A program made the translations under genes and the position numbers. A DNA stretch of 64,000 nucleotides from Kallotenue papyrolyticum (GTDB lineage Bacteria > Chloroflexota > Chloroflexia > Chloroflexales > Kallotenuaceae), in contig NZ_JAGA01000003.1 in assembly GCF_000526415.1 (NCBI RefSeq), positions 1,054,001 through 1,118,000 of the forward strand. The letters are read 5' to 3'. Positions 35,102-43,618 of this stretch are shown piece after piece. The notes beneath the pieces are model-generated. The model did not search any database. It saw only the letters and a program-made list of their open reading frames with translations, and was not told the origin of the DNA. The first letter of the stretch is position 1. Each line of letters opens with the position of its first letter.

Positions 35102-35830
35102 TCAGCGCAGCAGTAGCCGCTCGCGGTGGAAGGTCCCGACGGCAACGATGAGCGATCCACACGCGCTGCCCACCCCCAGAACGGCCAACCACTCCGGAGA
35201 AAGGCGTTGTACCCACCGCGTGACCTCCGCCGGAAGATAGATGTACAGCATGACCACGATCGTCAACGCAACAAAAGCGTAGGAAAAGGTCTGCTGCGCG
35301 GCCTGCACCGAAGCTGCATGCCAAGAGGCGATCAGGCCAAGGCAGGTGACGATGACAGAGACCACCGCGCTAACAGAGAATGACAGCGCATACCAGTGGA
35401 GCGCAACGCCACCGCCGACGATGCTCCCGATGCTCGCGTGCGCCGTCAGAAGCGCGCCGCATACGAGCAGCCACACCATGACCAGGGCGATCGTTTTGCC
35501 GCAGACGATGGTCCAATCCGGCACGGGCGAAAGGAGCAGGACCTCAAGCGTGCCCCGCTCGCGCTCTCCCGCAAAACTATCCGCGCAATAGCCGAACATC
35601 AGCACGAAGGGAAACAGCCCCAGCAGCAGCACCAGCAACGGGAAGCGAAACATCCAGGGCAACGCCAGCCCGTTGAACAGCAGCCAGCCGATACAGAGGA
35701 ACAGCCCGAAGACCGCGCGCCTGGTGGTTCCCGGGCTCTTGACCATGCGCAGCAGCTCCCAGCGCGTCATGAGGGAGAGTGATCGAAGATGTGACTTGAT
35801 ACGGACAGGCAGCCTTTCTGCGGGGCGCAT
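35102..35830 (-). CDS. ABC-2 type exporter permease
   Basis: A 242-residue protein with six hydrophobic segments. ERERGTLEVLLLSPVP is the hallmark loop of ABC-2 permeases (NatB-like). The start could be 35830 or the ATG at 35770 (MTRWELLRMVKSPGT), which is nearer the conserved N-terminus; neither has a clear ribosome site. Works with the ATPase at 34123-34887. Confidence 0.82.
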   Translation of the reverse strand: MRPAERLPVRIKSHLRSLSLMTRWELLRMVKSPGTTRRAVFGLFLCIGWLLFNGLALPWMFRFPLLVLLLGLFPFVLMFGYCADSFAGERERGTLEVLLLSPVPDWTIVCGKTIALVMVWLLVCGALLTAHASIGSIVGGGVALHWYALSFSVSAVVSVIVTCLGLIASWHAASVQAAQQTFSYAFVALTIVVMLYIYLPAEVTRWVQRLSPEWLAVLGVGSACGSLIVAVGTFHRERLLLR

Positions 35831-36029
35831 TGTCGGGCGTCTGGACGCTTTCGTCTGAGGATCGCGACAGATCCATCAGATCGTCTTATCCATGCACGTG
35901 CGCGGGCTGGCCGTCCAGCGCATATGCTCGGCTGCGCCGCGCGGATGGCCAACCGGTCGTCGGCTCACCCGACGCGACTTCGGGCGCCGGCGCGGGTCAT
36001 CGCGCACGTCCTACGGAGCAGGACGGTGG

Positions 36030-36401
36030 TTACCGTTGCCCGGGTCGTAGCTGCCGGAAGACGACGAGTACGAGCAGCACCAGCACCCCGGGCAGCAGCA
36101 GGGCAGCGTATTTGCTCCACGCTACGACGCCGCGCGTCGCCTGATCATAGAACGCTAACCCACAGATAGCAATCAACGTACCGATGACACCGCCGAGTTG
36201 GATCCTGACAAAGGAAGGGCGACCGCGCTGTGGGGCCTGAGCCTCTCGAACCGCGGTCAGAACCAGGCCGATCACCGATATCACGCCGATGATGATAATC
36301 ACGCTCCAGAGGACCCGATTTTGAACGATAGCGCCGTAGATCAGTATCCCCATCAGCAGAGGAATAGCCACGAGAATCGTTCGTAGCAGGGTGCGCTTCA
36401 T
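36030..36401 (-). CDS. small polytopic membrane protein
   Basis: A 123-residue protein with four predicted membrane helices and a short basic central loop. AGGAGG precedes the start at 36401. It lies between the ABC-2 permease and the Cys-rich protein gene, where an immunity or accessory protein would be expected in a bacteriocin locus. No family recognised. Confidence 0.6.
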   Translation of the reverse strand: MKRTLLRTILVAIPLLMGILIYGAIVQNRVLWSVIIIIGVISVIGLVLTAVREAQAPQRGRPSFVRIQLGGVIGTLIAICGLAFYDQATRGVVAWSKYAALLLPGVLVLLVLVVFRQLRPGQR

Positions 36402-36473
36402 GCTGACCTCCTGGAACATGCTTTACCGTCTTATTTCCAAGTACAAATTCTCTAGTAAAAGACAATCAGGTAT

Positions 36474-36538
36474 CTACCAGCAGATCCAAACGTACAATAC
36501 TTGTCAAGTAAGCTTCGTACAATTGAATCTGCTGGTAG
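36474..36538. repeat. 12-bp inverted repeat in an AT-rich gap
   Basis: Arms at 36474-36485 (CTACCAGCAGAT) and 36527-36538 are perfect inverse copies 41 bp apart. Between them CGTACAAT occurs twice, and the minus strand has a perfect TTGACA (36507-36502). Probably regulatory for the membrane-protein and exporter genes; see also the Cys-rich gene. Confidence 0.5.
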
Positions 36539-36561
36539 TTTACTGCGGCTGAAATGCCACA

Positions 36562-37638
36562 TTAGCAGTAAGCACAGACGACAGCAAAGGTTCCGCTGCA
36601 AATATATGGGCATAGCGAGCAAGCAAGACCAAGGCTTGCGCCACATACAGCATAACACTCTAACGCACACGCTGCGGTTCCAACCAAGCTGCAAAGCACG
36701 CAGCCGAGTACATGGTTGAAATCCATGGGTTGAATTGACGATCCACTAGCCTGCTGTCGTGGAAGCATACGGCTTGTTGTAGTGGCTGTATCACTTGCGA
36801 TTACGTGCTCCAGTCTCTGCCCACTAGCGCTTAGAATTTTCAAGGTTGCCTTGTCACCAGTTCCGGCAGCTACGTCTACCTGCATGACATCTATTACTTG
36901 CCCCGATATTACCTCGACGGCACCCACAAACAAGATCTCCTGTTTAGAAGGTGCTACATCAGGATGCTTTGTTCCAAGGTATACCATGTAGAACTTCCCA
37001 ACCTCTGTCTCTCCTAGGTATAACGCAGCTTGTCGTCCCGCAGCATACAGTTGGTAGCCATCCTGTTCCCTCACCAACCTTAATGCTTGAACACTACCAC
37101 CTACTTGGATGGGACGGCTATCCTGTTTGCGCAAGGTCGCTAGTTGCGCAGATTGTAAGACTAAGCTTACGGCCTGCTGAGCTTCTGTAACAGACGAGCT
37201 GCCACGTGGCGATGCTGATACAGTAGGAACAAGTTTTGATAGTGGTGAGCTAGTTTCACTTAAGCGCGGTCCTACCACCAGCAACCCGGCCAACAGCGCG
37301 CCGCGCTGCAAGAATGTACGCCGCCCCTGGTCGATCGCCACCTTCGGTGACAGCGCCTGTTGCACGAGTTGCGCCACACGCAGCGCGCGCCGCGGCCCCA
37401 GCCCCATAGCCAGGCGCGCACGCATCTTTATTCCCGTATAGCTATGCACCCGTTCACCATGTACCTCTACCAGCGTCGGTTCCCACGTCCAGCCAGGGCG
37501 TGCCCGGTTGAGCAATGCTTGCATCTCCGGGTCGCGCAGGCTCTTGGCCGTCAGCCAGCCGTCGGTTGCCTGCTCAATCGCCCGCGCCAGTCCAGTGCAG
37601 AGTGTGCAACCGCCATCGAACAGTAAATAGCGTTTCAT
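36562..37638 (-). CDS. chimeric DCC thiol-oxidoreductase / Tat-like signal / Cys-rich tail protein
   Basis: A 358-residue mosaic. Residues 1-95 are a DCC (DUF393) thioredoxin-like domain with FDGGCTLC (Cys11, Cys14). An internal twin-arginine-like signal follows: GRRTFLQRG at 105-113 and a hydrophobic run to 123. Residues 130-305 form an unrecognised Ser/Thr- and beta-rich region. The last 46 residues hold ten cysteines (313, 316, 324, 328, 332, 340, 343, 347, 355, 358) with hydrophobic spacers, like halocin C8-type peptides. Base composition shifts: the DCC part is GC-rich, the rest clearly AT-richer. It sits between a LuxR regulator and an exporter. I infer a secreted, disulfide-rich peptide precursor. 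Confidence 0.75.
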   Translation of the reverse strand: MKRYLLFDGGCTLCTGLARAIEQATDGWLTAKSLRDPEMQALLNRARPGWTWEPTLVEVHGERVHSYTGIKMRARLAMGLGPRRALRVAQLVQQALSPKVAIDQGRRTFLQRGALLAGLLVVGPRLSETSSPLSKLVPTVSASPRGSSSVTEAQQAVSLVLQSAQLATLRKQDSRPIQVGGSVQALRLVREQDGYQLYAAGRQAALYLGETEVGKFYMVYLGTKHPDVAPSKQEILFVGAVEVISGQVIDVMQVDVAAGTGDKATLKILSASGQRLEHVIASDTATTTSRMLPRQQASGSSIQPMDFNHVLGCVLCSLVGTAACALECYAVCGASLGLACSLCPYICSGTFAVVCAYC

Positions 37639-37691
37639 CCTGTGCCTCGCTTGCGCTACAGGACCAATCGGCGTGATGCCACTATAGCCGT

Positions 37692-38369
37692 TCAGTCACC
37701 GCCGGCACAAGAGAGCTTGTTCCCGTCGCAACGTGAACTTTCTCCCGCGCTCCACGGACACGCCTGCGATGGCGCAGGACGAAGGATGTCGTCGAGCACA
37801 TCCTGCCGACCCCAGTAGTACAGCGCGAGCGCCACCCGACTATGGAGACGGAGTTTCTCGTACACGCCGGTGAGCGTATTGGCCACGCGCTTCTCGGTTA
37901 CTCCAAGGCACCGAGCGATCTGCTTGTTGGTCCAGCCCCGCGCAACAAGGCGCAGCACAGCGCGTTCAGACGCGGTCAGGGGCGTGGTCTGCTGCGGGGT
38001 CATGCGATAGCGGTCGCCGGTGGCGACCCGCGCGATCGCTTCGGCAATCGGCTGTTCCAGATTGCAGCCCGCCAACAGAATCGTGGGCTGAAAGGCGTCC
38101 AGGTCTTCCCAGTATTCCGGACAGGGGTTCTCGGTGGCAACGATCACATAGCGGTAGGAGTGCTCGAGCGTTTCAAGCGTGAGCAGGGCGAAGCCGAAGG
38201 GCGCGTCCACCAGCAACAGGGTGGCGGAGGCGGGGTCGTGCTGAATGCCGAAGGGCGCGAGCTGCTGCACAAGCAAGCGCTCCAACGCAGGCATGCCACA
38301 CCGGAGCGCGACGGTGTAACGGTGCTCGCCGCCGGGCGGTATCGACAAGGGAGCCGAACGATCCGGCAT
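37692..38369 (-). CDS. LuxR-type HTH regulator with atypical N-terminus
   Basis: A 225-residue protein with a C-terminal LuxR/GerE helix-turn-helix (LTASERAVLRLVARGWTNKQIARCLGVTEKRVANTL). The N-terminal half has receiver-like strands (TLLLVDAP, YRYVIVATENP, PTILLAGCN) but lacks a clear phosphoacceptor Asp, so it may be a pseudo-receiver. The tail ends with three cysteines. It lies 53 bp upstream of the Cys-rich precursor gene on the same strand and probably controls that locus. Confidence 0.78.
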   Translation of the reverse strand: MPDRSAPLSIPPGGEHRYTVALRCGMPALERLLVQQLAPFGIQHDPASATLLLVDAPFGFALLTLETLEHSYRYVIVATENPCPEYWEDLDAFQPTILLAGCNLEQPIAEAIARVATGDRYRMTPQQTTPLTASERAVLRLVARGWTNKQIARCLGVTEKRVANTLTGVYEKLRLHSRVALALYYWGRQDVLDDILRPAPSQACPWSAGESSRCDGNKLSCAGGD

Positions 38370-38414
38370 CGGTCATCTCCTCTTCTCCACGGGGCCTGAG
38401 ACGGCCGCACCGTC

Positions 38415-38444
38415 ATTGTAGTATGCGCGCAGGAACGAATGCAA
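38415..38444 (-). promoter_or_regulatory. promoter of the LuxR-type regulator
   Basis: Minus strand TTGCAT (38444-38439) and TACAAT (38420-38415) with an 18-bp spacer, 45 bp before the start at 38369. Confidence 0.5.
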
Positions 38445-38493
38445 CGAATGTGTTCGGGCGAAGAACAGAATGCGCATGGAACGAGTACCTGTG

Positions 38494-38534
38494 GAATAAA
38501 GAAACGAGACTCTCCTATCTGTGGAGAGTCTCGT
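38494..38534 (-). terminator. intrinsic terminator of prfA
   Basis: A perfect 12-bp stem (38523-38534 with 38504-38515), a 7-base loop, then TTTCTTTATT on the minus strand. It lies 31 bp after the prfA stop. Confidence 0.88.
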
Positions 38535-38565
38535 CGTAGAAGCAGCAACCTGCTATGCCATCCCG

Positions 38566-39669
<1,104 letters not shown>

Positions 39670-39736
39670 ATCACCTCGCCCCGAGCGGCAATGCCGCATC
39701 GTCGATGCAACATCCACGCTCGTCGTTGACCCACCC

Positions 39737-39795
39737 GCTTGTTCCGAAACACAAGCAGACGGGGGTTGCCTACCAGCCGGTGGCGATCCCCCGTC
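39737..39795 (-). terminator. tandem hairpins between rpsU and prfA
   Basis: On the minus strand an 8-bp GACGGGGG/CCCCCGTC stem (39795-39758) is followed by a 6-bp GCTTGT/ACAAGC stem (39756-39737). The T content after the first stem is modest, so this may terminate weakly or stabilise the short rpsU mRNA. Confidence 0.45.
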
Positions 39796-39814
39796 CTGCC
39801 TCGTTCTGCAGAGG

Positions 39815-40009
39815 TTAACCCTGCTGGGCGCGTTCCCGCTTGCGGCGATTGCGCTCTGCGCGGCGCTGCTTTTCCTTGCGCTGCTCGCTCTTGGAGATAA
39901 AGTGCATCTTTTCGCGATAGGTTTTGGTGATCCGCTCGGCCACGACGCCTTTGTTGAAGCGCCGGATCAGTTGCTCGACGGACTCACCATCGCGTCGTTC
40001 GACATGCAT
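39815..40009 (-). CDS. rpsU: 30S ribosomal protein S21
   Basis: A 64-residue bS21 protein: ESVEQLIRRFNKGV near the start and a very basic C-terminus (RRAERNRRKRERA). It helps the 30S subunit pair with the Shine-Dalgarno sequence. A strong promoter lies 100 bp upstream, and hairpins follow the stop. Confidence 0.92.
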   Translation of the reverse strand: MHVERRDGESVEQLIRRFNKGVVAERITKTYREKMHFISKSEQRKEKQRRAERNRRKRERAQQG

Positions 40010-40107
40010 AGCTTCGGGCCGCGATGACTCAACCTGCCGGTCGAGTCGTCAATGCCGCGCTCACCTCCTCACAACCATCAGATTCGCCTACGGCGGGTGG
40101 TAAGGGC

Positions 40108-40136
40108 ATTATACAAGATCGCTCCAGGCGATGCAA
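40108..40136 (-). promoter_or_regulatory. promoter of rpsU
   Basis: Minus strand TTGCAT (40136-40131) and TATAAT (40113-40108) with a 17-bp spacer. The same two boxes occur at tRNA-Lys. Confidence 0.78.
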
Positions 40137-40210
40137 ACCGCGACATGCTGCTGGTCGACAGCTTGCTAGAAGCGGCAGGCAGGTCCGGCAACCACTGAAG
40201 GAGGTACACG

Positions 40211-40660
40211 ATGCGCACACGACAGGCGCTCCTCAGCGGCGCGGCAGGCGCGCTGAGTCTCAACCTGATCCATGAAACGGCACGGCATACGCTTCCGCAC
40301 GCCCCCCAGGTGCAGGCGCTCGGCATGCGCGCGCTGGCGAAGACGTTTCGCGCCGCCGGCGAGCGGCCACCCCACCGCGATCGGCTCTACTGGTTGACGC
40401 TGGCGGGCGATCTGCTGGCGAATGGGCTGTACTATAGTCTGGTGGCGGCGGACGAGCCGCGCCGTATCTGGCGCCGTGGGCTCCTGCTTGGCACGGCCGC
40501 CGGCATGGGGGCCGTGTTTTTGCCGCAGCCGATGGGTCTTGGCCGCCAGCCGGGCGCCAAAGCGCCCCTGACCCAGCTCCTGACGGTGTTGTGGTATCTC
40601 AGCGGTGGGCTGGTCGCTGCCGCTGTGGCCACGCGCCTGGCGCGCATGCCGACGCGCTGA
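40211..40660 (+). CDS. hypothetical membrane-associated protein
   Basis: A 149-residue protein with two or three moderately hydrophobic segments (LTLAGDLLANGLYYSLVAA, GLLLGTAAGMGAVFL, VLWYLSGGLVAAAVAT). GAAGGAGG lies just before the ATG. It is convergent with dgt. No family recognised. Confidence 0.6.
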   Translation: MRTRQALLSGAAGALSLNLIHETARHTLPHAPQVQALGMRALAKTFRAAGERPPHRDRLYWLTLAGDLLANGLYYSLVAADEPRRIWRRGLLLGTAAGMGAVFLPQPMGLGRQPGAKAPLTQLLTVLWYLSGGLVAAAVATRLARMPTR

Positions 40661-40672
40661 GCTGGGCTGCCC

Positions 40673-41770
40673 TCAGCCCTCCCAGGTGCGGGGCACGTAG
40701 ATGCGGTGGAAGACCTTGAGCGCGTAGCGGTCGGTCATGCCGGCGATGTAGTCCACAGCTGCGCGCTCCGGCGGCTCGCCCGCGGCCAGCACAATGCGGC
40801 GCAGGTCATCGGGCAGCTCGTCGGGATGCGCCACGAAGTGACGGTATAGCTCGCCGATGATGTATTTGACCTTGTCGTCATCGGCTTTGGCTGGACTGCT
40901 CTGGTACACGCGGCGAAACATGAAGTCGCGCAGCGCGTTGGTCGCCGCCAACACCGCCGGGCTCATGGTGATCAGCGGCGGATCGGGCGGCGGCTCTTCG
41001 CCGGTGGCCCACCAGTTGGTGTCGATCAGGTCGCAGACCATGGTGTTGATGCGTTGCGTATGGGTCTGGCCCAGCACCGCCAGCACATCCTGTGGCAGAT
41101 CCTCCTGGCGCAAGATGCCGGCGCGCAACGCGTCGTCGATGTCGTGGTTGATGTAGGCGATGCTGTCGGCGATCTTGATGATCTGCCCCTCCAGGGTTGA
41201 GGCCACGCCCCAGGCGGTAGCGGTGATATCGTGGCGCGTTTTGGAGTGCAGGTAGATGCCTTCGCGCACCTCGAAGGTCAGGTTGAGGCCCTGGCCACCC
41301 TGGGCCAGCTTTTCGACGATGCGGCGGCTCTGCTCGTTGTGACGGAAGGCGTGACCCTGTGCCAGCGACAGGCCGACCTCGCCGGCATGGCCAAAGGGTG
41401 CGTGGCCCAGGTCGTGGCCCAGGCCGATGGCCTCGACCAGGTCTTCGTTGAGGCGCAGCGCGCGCGCCACGGTGCGGGCGATCTGCGTCACTTCCAGCGT
41501 ATGGGTGAGCCGCGTGCGGTAATGGTCGCCCTGCGGGGCGATAAAGACCTGGGTTTTGTGTTTGAGACGGCGAAACTCTTTGGAGTGCAGAATGCGATCG
41601 CGATCGCGCTGGAAGGCGGTGCGCACGGGCGACGGCTCCTCGTCGCGCTCGCGCGTCGCCCGTGCACTTTTGGCCGCCAGCGGTGAGAGCCGACGTTCCT
41701 CGTCTTCTTCCAGGCGGCGGCGCACGTCGGCATGGCGGTCTGTGCCCCTGGGGTGCTGCGTTTCAGCCAT
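40673..41770 (-). CDS. dgt: dGTPase-like triphosphohydrolase
   Basis: A 365-residue HD-domain enzyme that cleaves dNTPs to nucleoside and triphosphate. Metal-binding His and Asp residues lie in RLTHTLEVTQIAR, GLGHDLGHAPFGHAGE and DSIAYINHDIDDA. Length fits the Dgt2-type family. It is preceded by the hairpin repeat array, so its promoter must lie within or next to that array. Confidence 0.92.
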   Translation of the reverse strand: MAETQHPRGTDRHADVRRRLEEDEERRLSPLAAKSARATRERDEEPSPVRTAFQRDRDRILHSKEFRRLKHKTQVFIAPQGDHYRTRLTHTLEVTQIARTVARALRLNEDLVEAIGLGHDLGHAPFGHAGEVGLSLAQGHAFRHNEQSRRIVEKLAQGGQGLNLTFEVREGIYLHSKTRHDITATAWGVASTLEGQIIKIADSIAYINHDIDDALRAGILRQEDLPQDVLAVLGQTHTQRINTMVCDLIDTNWWATGEEPPPDPPLITMSPAVLAATNALRDFMFRRVYQSSPAKADDDKVKYIIGELYRHFVAHPDELPDDLRRIVLAAGEPPERAAVDYIAGMTDRYALKVFHRIYVPRTWEG

Positions 41771-41880
41771 GGTTTTGCCTTTCAGCTAGCCAGATCAGCC
41801 GTGCATCAAGAACTACGCCTGCGCCGACGCGGCGGACGCTGTGCCGGCGCTCCCACGGCGCCCACCATACGGAGACGCCT

Positions 41881-42645
41881 GCGCCAGCATGGCTGGCGCA
41901 CTCCAAACCCCCTTTCGGCGTGCGGGAGCCGTGCTCCCGCGGCGCCCGGCAGGGCACCAACACAACCACGGCTACCCCGCTCGCGCTCGCGCGCCAGCAT
42001 GGCTGGCGCACTCCAAAATCCCCTTTCGGCGTGCGGGTGCCATGCTCCCGCAGTGCCCGCAGGGCACCAACACAACCACGGCTACCCCGCTCGCGCTCGC
42101 GCGCCAGCATGGCTGGCGCACTCCAAAATCCCCTTTCGGCGTGCGGGTGCCATGCTCCCGCAGTGCCCGCAGGGCACCAACACAACCACGGCTACCCCGC
42201 TCGCGCTCGCGCGCCAGCATGGCTGGCGCACTCCAAAATCCCCTTTCGGCGTGCGGGTGCCATGCTCCCGCGGTGCCTACCCGAGCACCAGCCCTACCCG
42301 CCTTTGGAGTGCGGGAGCCATGCTCCCGCGGCGCCCGGCAGGGCGCCAATGCGCAACGGCCAACCGCCTACAGCCCACCGGGCCGCACCCCAACCACAGG
42401 TGCCTGCCAGCGCGCCGCGCTCGCGCGCCAGCATGGCTGGCGCACTCCAAAACCTCCCTTTCGACGTGCGGGTGCCATGCTCCCGCAGTGCCCACCCGAG
42501 CACCAGCCCTACCCGCCTTTGGAGTGCGGGAGCCGTGCTCCCGCGGCGCCCGGCAGGGCACCAACACAACCACGGCTACCCCGCTCGCGCTCGCGCGCCA
42601 GCATGGCTGGCGCACTCCAAAATCCCCTTTCGGCGTGCGGGTGCC
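41881..42645. repeat. REP/BIME-like hairpin array, ~110-bp period
   Basis: Six copies of GCCAGCATGGCTGGCGCACT begin at 41883, 41993, 42103, 42213, 42427 and 42597; the first four are exactly 110 bp apart. Each is a palindrome (GCGCCAGC/GCTGGCGC) with the tag ACTCCAAA. It is paired with a second palindrome of opposite orientation (GCGGGAGC/GCTCCCGC) preceded by TTTGGAGT or a degraded form. A GTGCCC/GGGCAC hairpin follows in several units. The 970-bp gap between dgt and the EVE gene otherwise holds nothing; the long open frames across it are by-products of the repeat. Confidence 0.9.
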
Positions 42646-42738
42646 GACCACACCCGTCCTTTGGCTGGCGTCCACCGGCCTGGTGGACATCCGCGCACGC
42701 CGGGTGACGAGCACGCCAAGCAGCGCCGGTCTCCTGGC

Positions 42739-43146
42739 CTATGCTTGCTCCATGGCCATCAGACGCGGCCACAGCTCCTCCGGCACGGGCACGACCGACA
42801 GGCGTCCCTGGCGCACCAGCGCCAATTCAGCCAACGCCGGATCGGTCTTGATCGCGCTGAGAGGGATCGGACGGCGCAAGCGACGCACCGCGCGCACATC
42901 CACCACCACACGCCGCGGATCGGCCTGCTGCGGATCGGGATAGGGTGTGCTCACGATCTCGGCCAGGCCCACCGCCGCACGCTCGTCGCCGGTATGGTAG
43001 ATCAAGGCCTGATCGCCTGGCTGCATGCGCCGCAGGTTGCCCAGCGCCTGCGGATTGCTCACACCATCCCAGACGGTCACCTGCTCGCGCTCCAGATCGG
43101 CGAACGAATAGCAATCCGGCTCGGTTTTGAGTACCCAGTAGGCCAT
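42739..43146 (-). CDS. EVE-domain protein
   Basis: A 135-residue PUA-like EVE protein: MAYWVLKTEPDCYSFADL, VTVWDGVSNPQALGNLRRM and GDQALIYHTG are family marks. EVE domains bind modified bases in DNA or RNA. AGGAG precedes the start, which lies 2 bp after the GNAT stop, so it is the last gene of folC-GNAT-EVE. Confidence 0.9.
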   Translation of the reverse strand: MAYWVLKTEPDCYSFADLEREQVTVWDGVSNPQALGNLRRMQPGDQALIYHTGDERAAVGLAEIVSTPYPDPQQADPRRVVVDVRAVRRLRRPIPLSAIKTDPALAELALVRQGRLSVVPVPEELWPRLMAMEQA

Positions 43147-43148
43147 AC

Positions 43149-43598
43149 TTACTCCTGTGTCGGTGGCTCGCTCAACGTTTTTCGAAAGACATAGGAGGCA
43201 CGGGTGTAGCCCATGCGCTGCTCGTAGAAGCGGTGCGCGTCCACGCGCTGCACGCCCGACGACAGGACGACCTTGCCACAACCCGCGCGCCGCGCCAGGG
43301 CCTCGACCTGGCGCAGCAGTGTCGCGCCGTAGCCCTGCGAGCGCACATCGCTGCGCGTCACCAGATCATAGACGTAGACGTGCCGGCCATCGTAGAAGTT
43401 GGTGAGGATGATGATCCCGGCCAGCGCCACGATCGCGCCGTGGTCATCGCGCAGCGCCAGCAGGCGGTAGCCCTCGCGACGCATCGGCTCCAGCAAGGCC
43501 AGATAGTCCTCCAGCGCCAGGTGCGTGCGTAGCTCGCGCATCACGGCGTAAGCTTCGCGCCATTCAGCCGCTGTGGTGAGTTCCTCAACATTCATCAT
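43149..43598 (-). CDS. GNAT-family N-acetyltransferase
   Basis: A 149-residue acetyltransferase with the acetyl-CoA loop SDVRSQGYGATLLRQVE (V-R-x-x-G-x-G/A pattern) and the C-terminal HRFYEQRMGYTR. It starts 20 bp after the folC stop. Substrate unknown. Confidence 0.88.
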   Translation of the reverse strand: MMNVEELTTAAEWREAYAVMRELRTHLALEDYLALLEPMRREGYRLLALRDDHGAIVALAGIIILTNFYDGRHVYVYDLVTRSDVRSQGYGATLLRQVEALARRAGCGKVVLSSGVQRVDAHRFYEQRMGYTRASYVFRKTLSEPPTQE

Positions 43599-43618
43599 CG
43601 TCTCGCGTTGTGGCTATC

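Noticed and set aside
36474-36538. Terminal inverted repeats of an insertion sequence
   Set aside because: Only 41 bp lie between the arms, with no transposase and no target-site duplication visible.
41881-42645. CRISPR array
   Set aside because: The repeats are long, contain several hairpins, units are nearly identical throughout with no unique spacers, and there are no cas genes.
41662-43194. Long plus-strand open frames across the 41.8-42.7 kb region
   Set aside because: They translate the 110-bp hairpin repeat and run antisense into dgt and the EVE gene; the products are repetitive (HGWRTP-type) with no domain.
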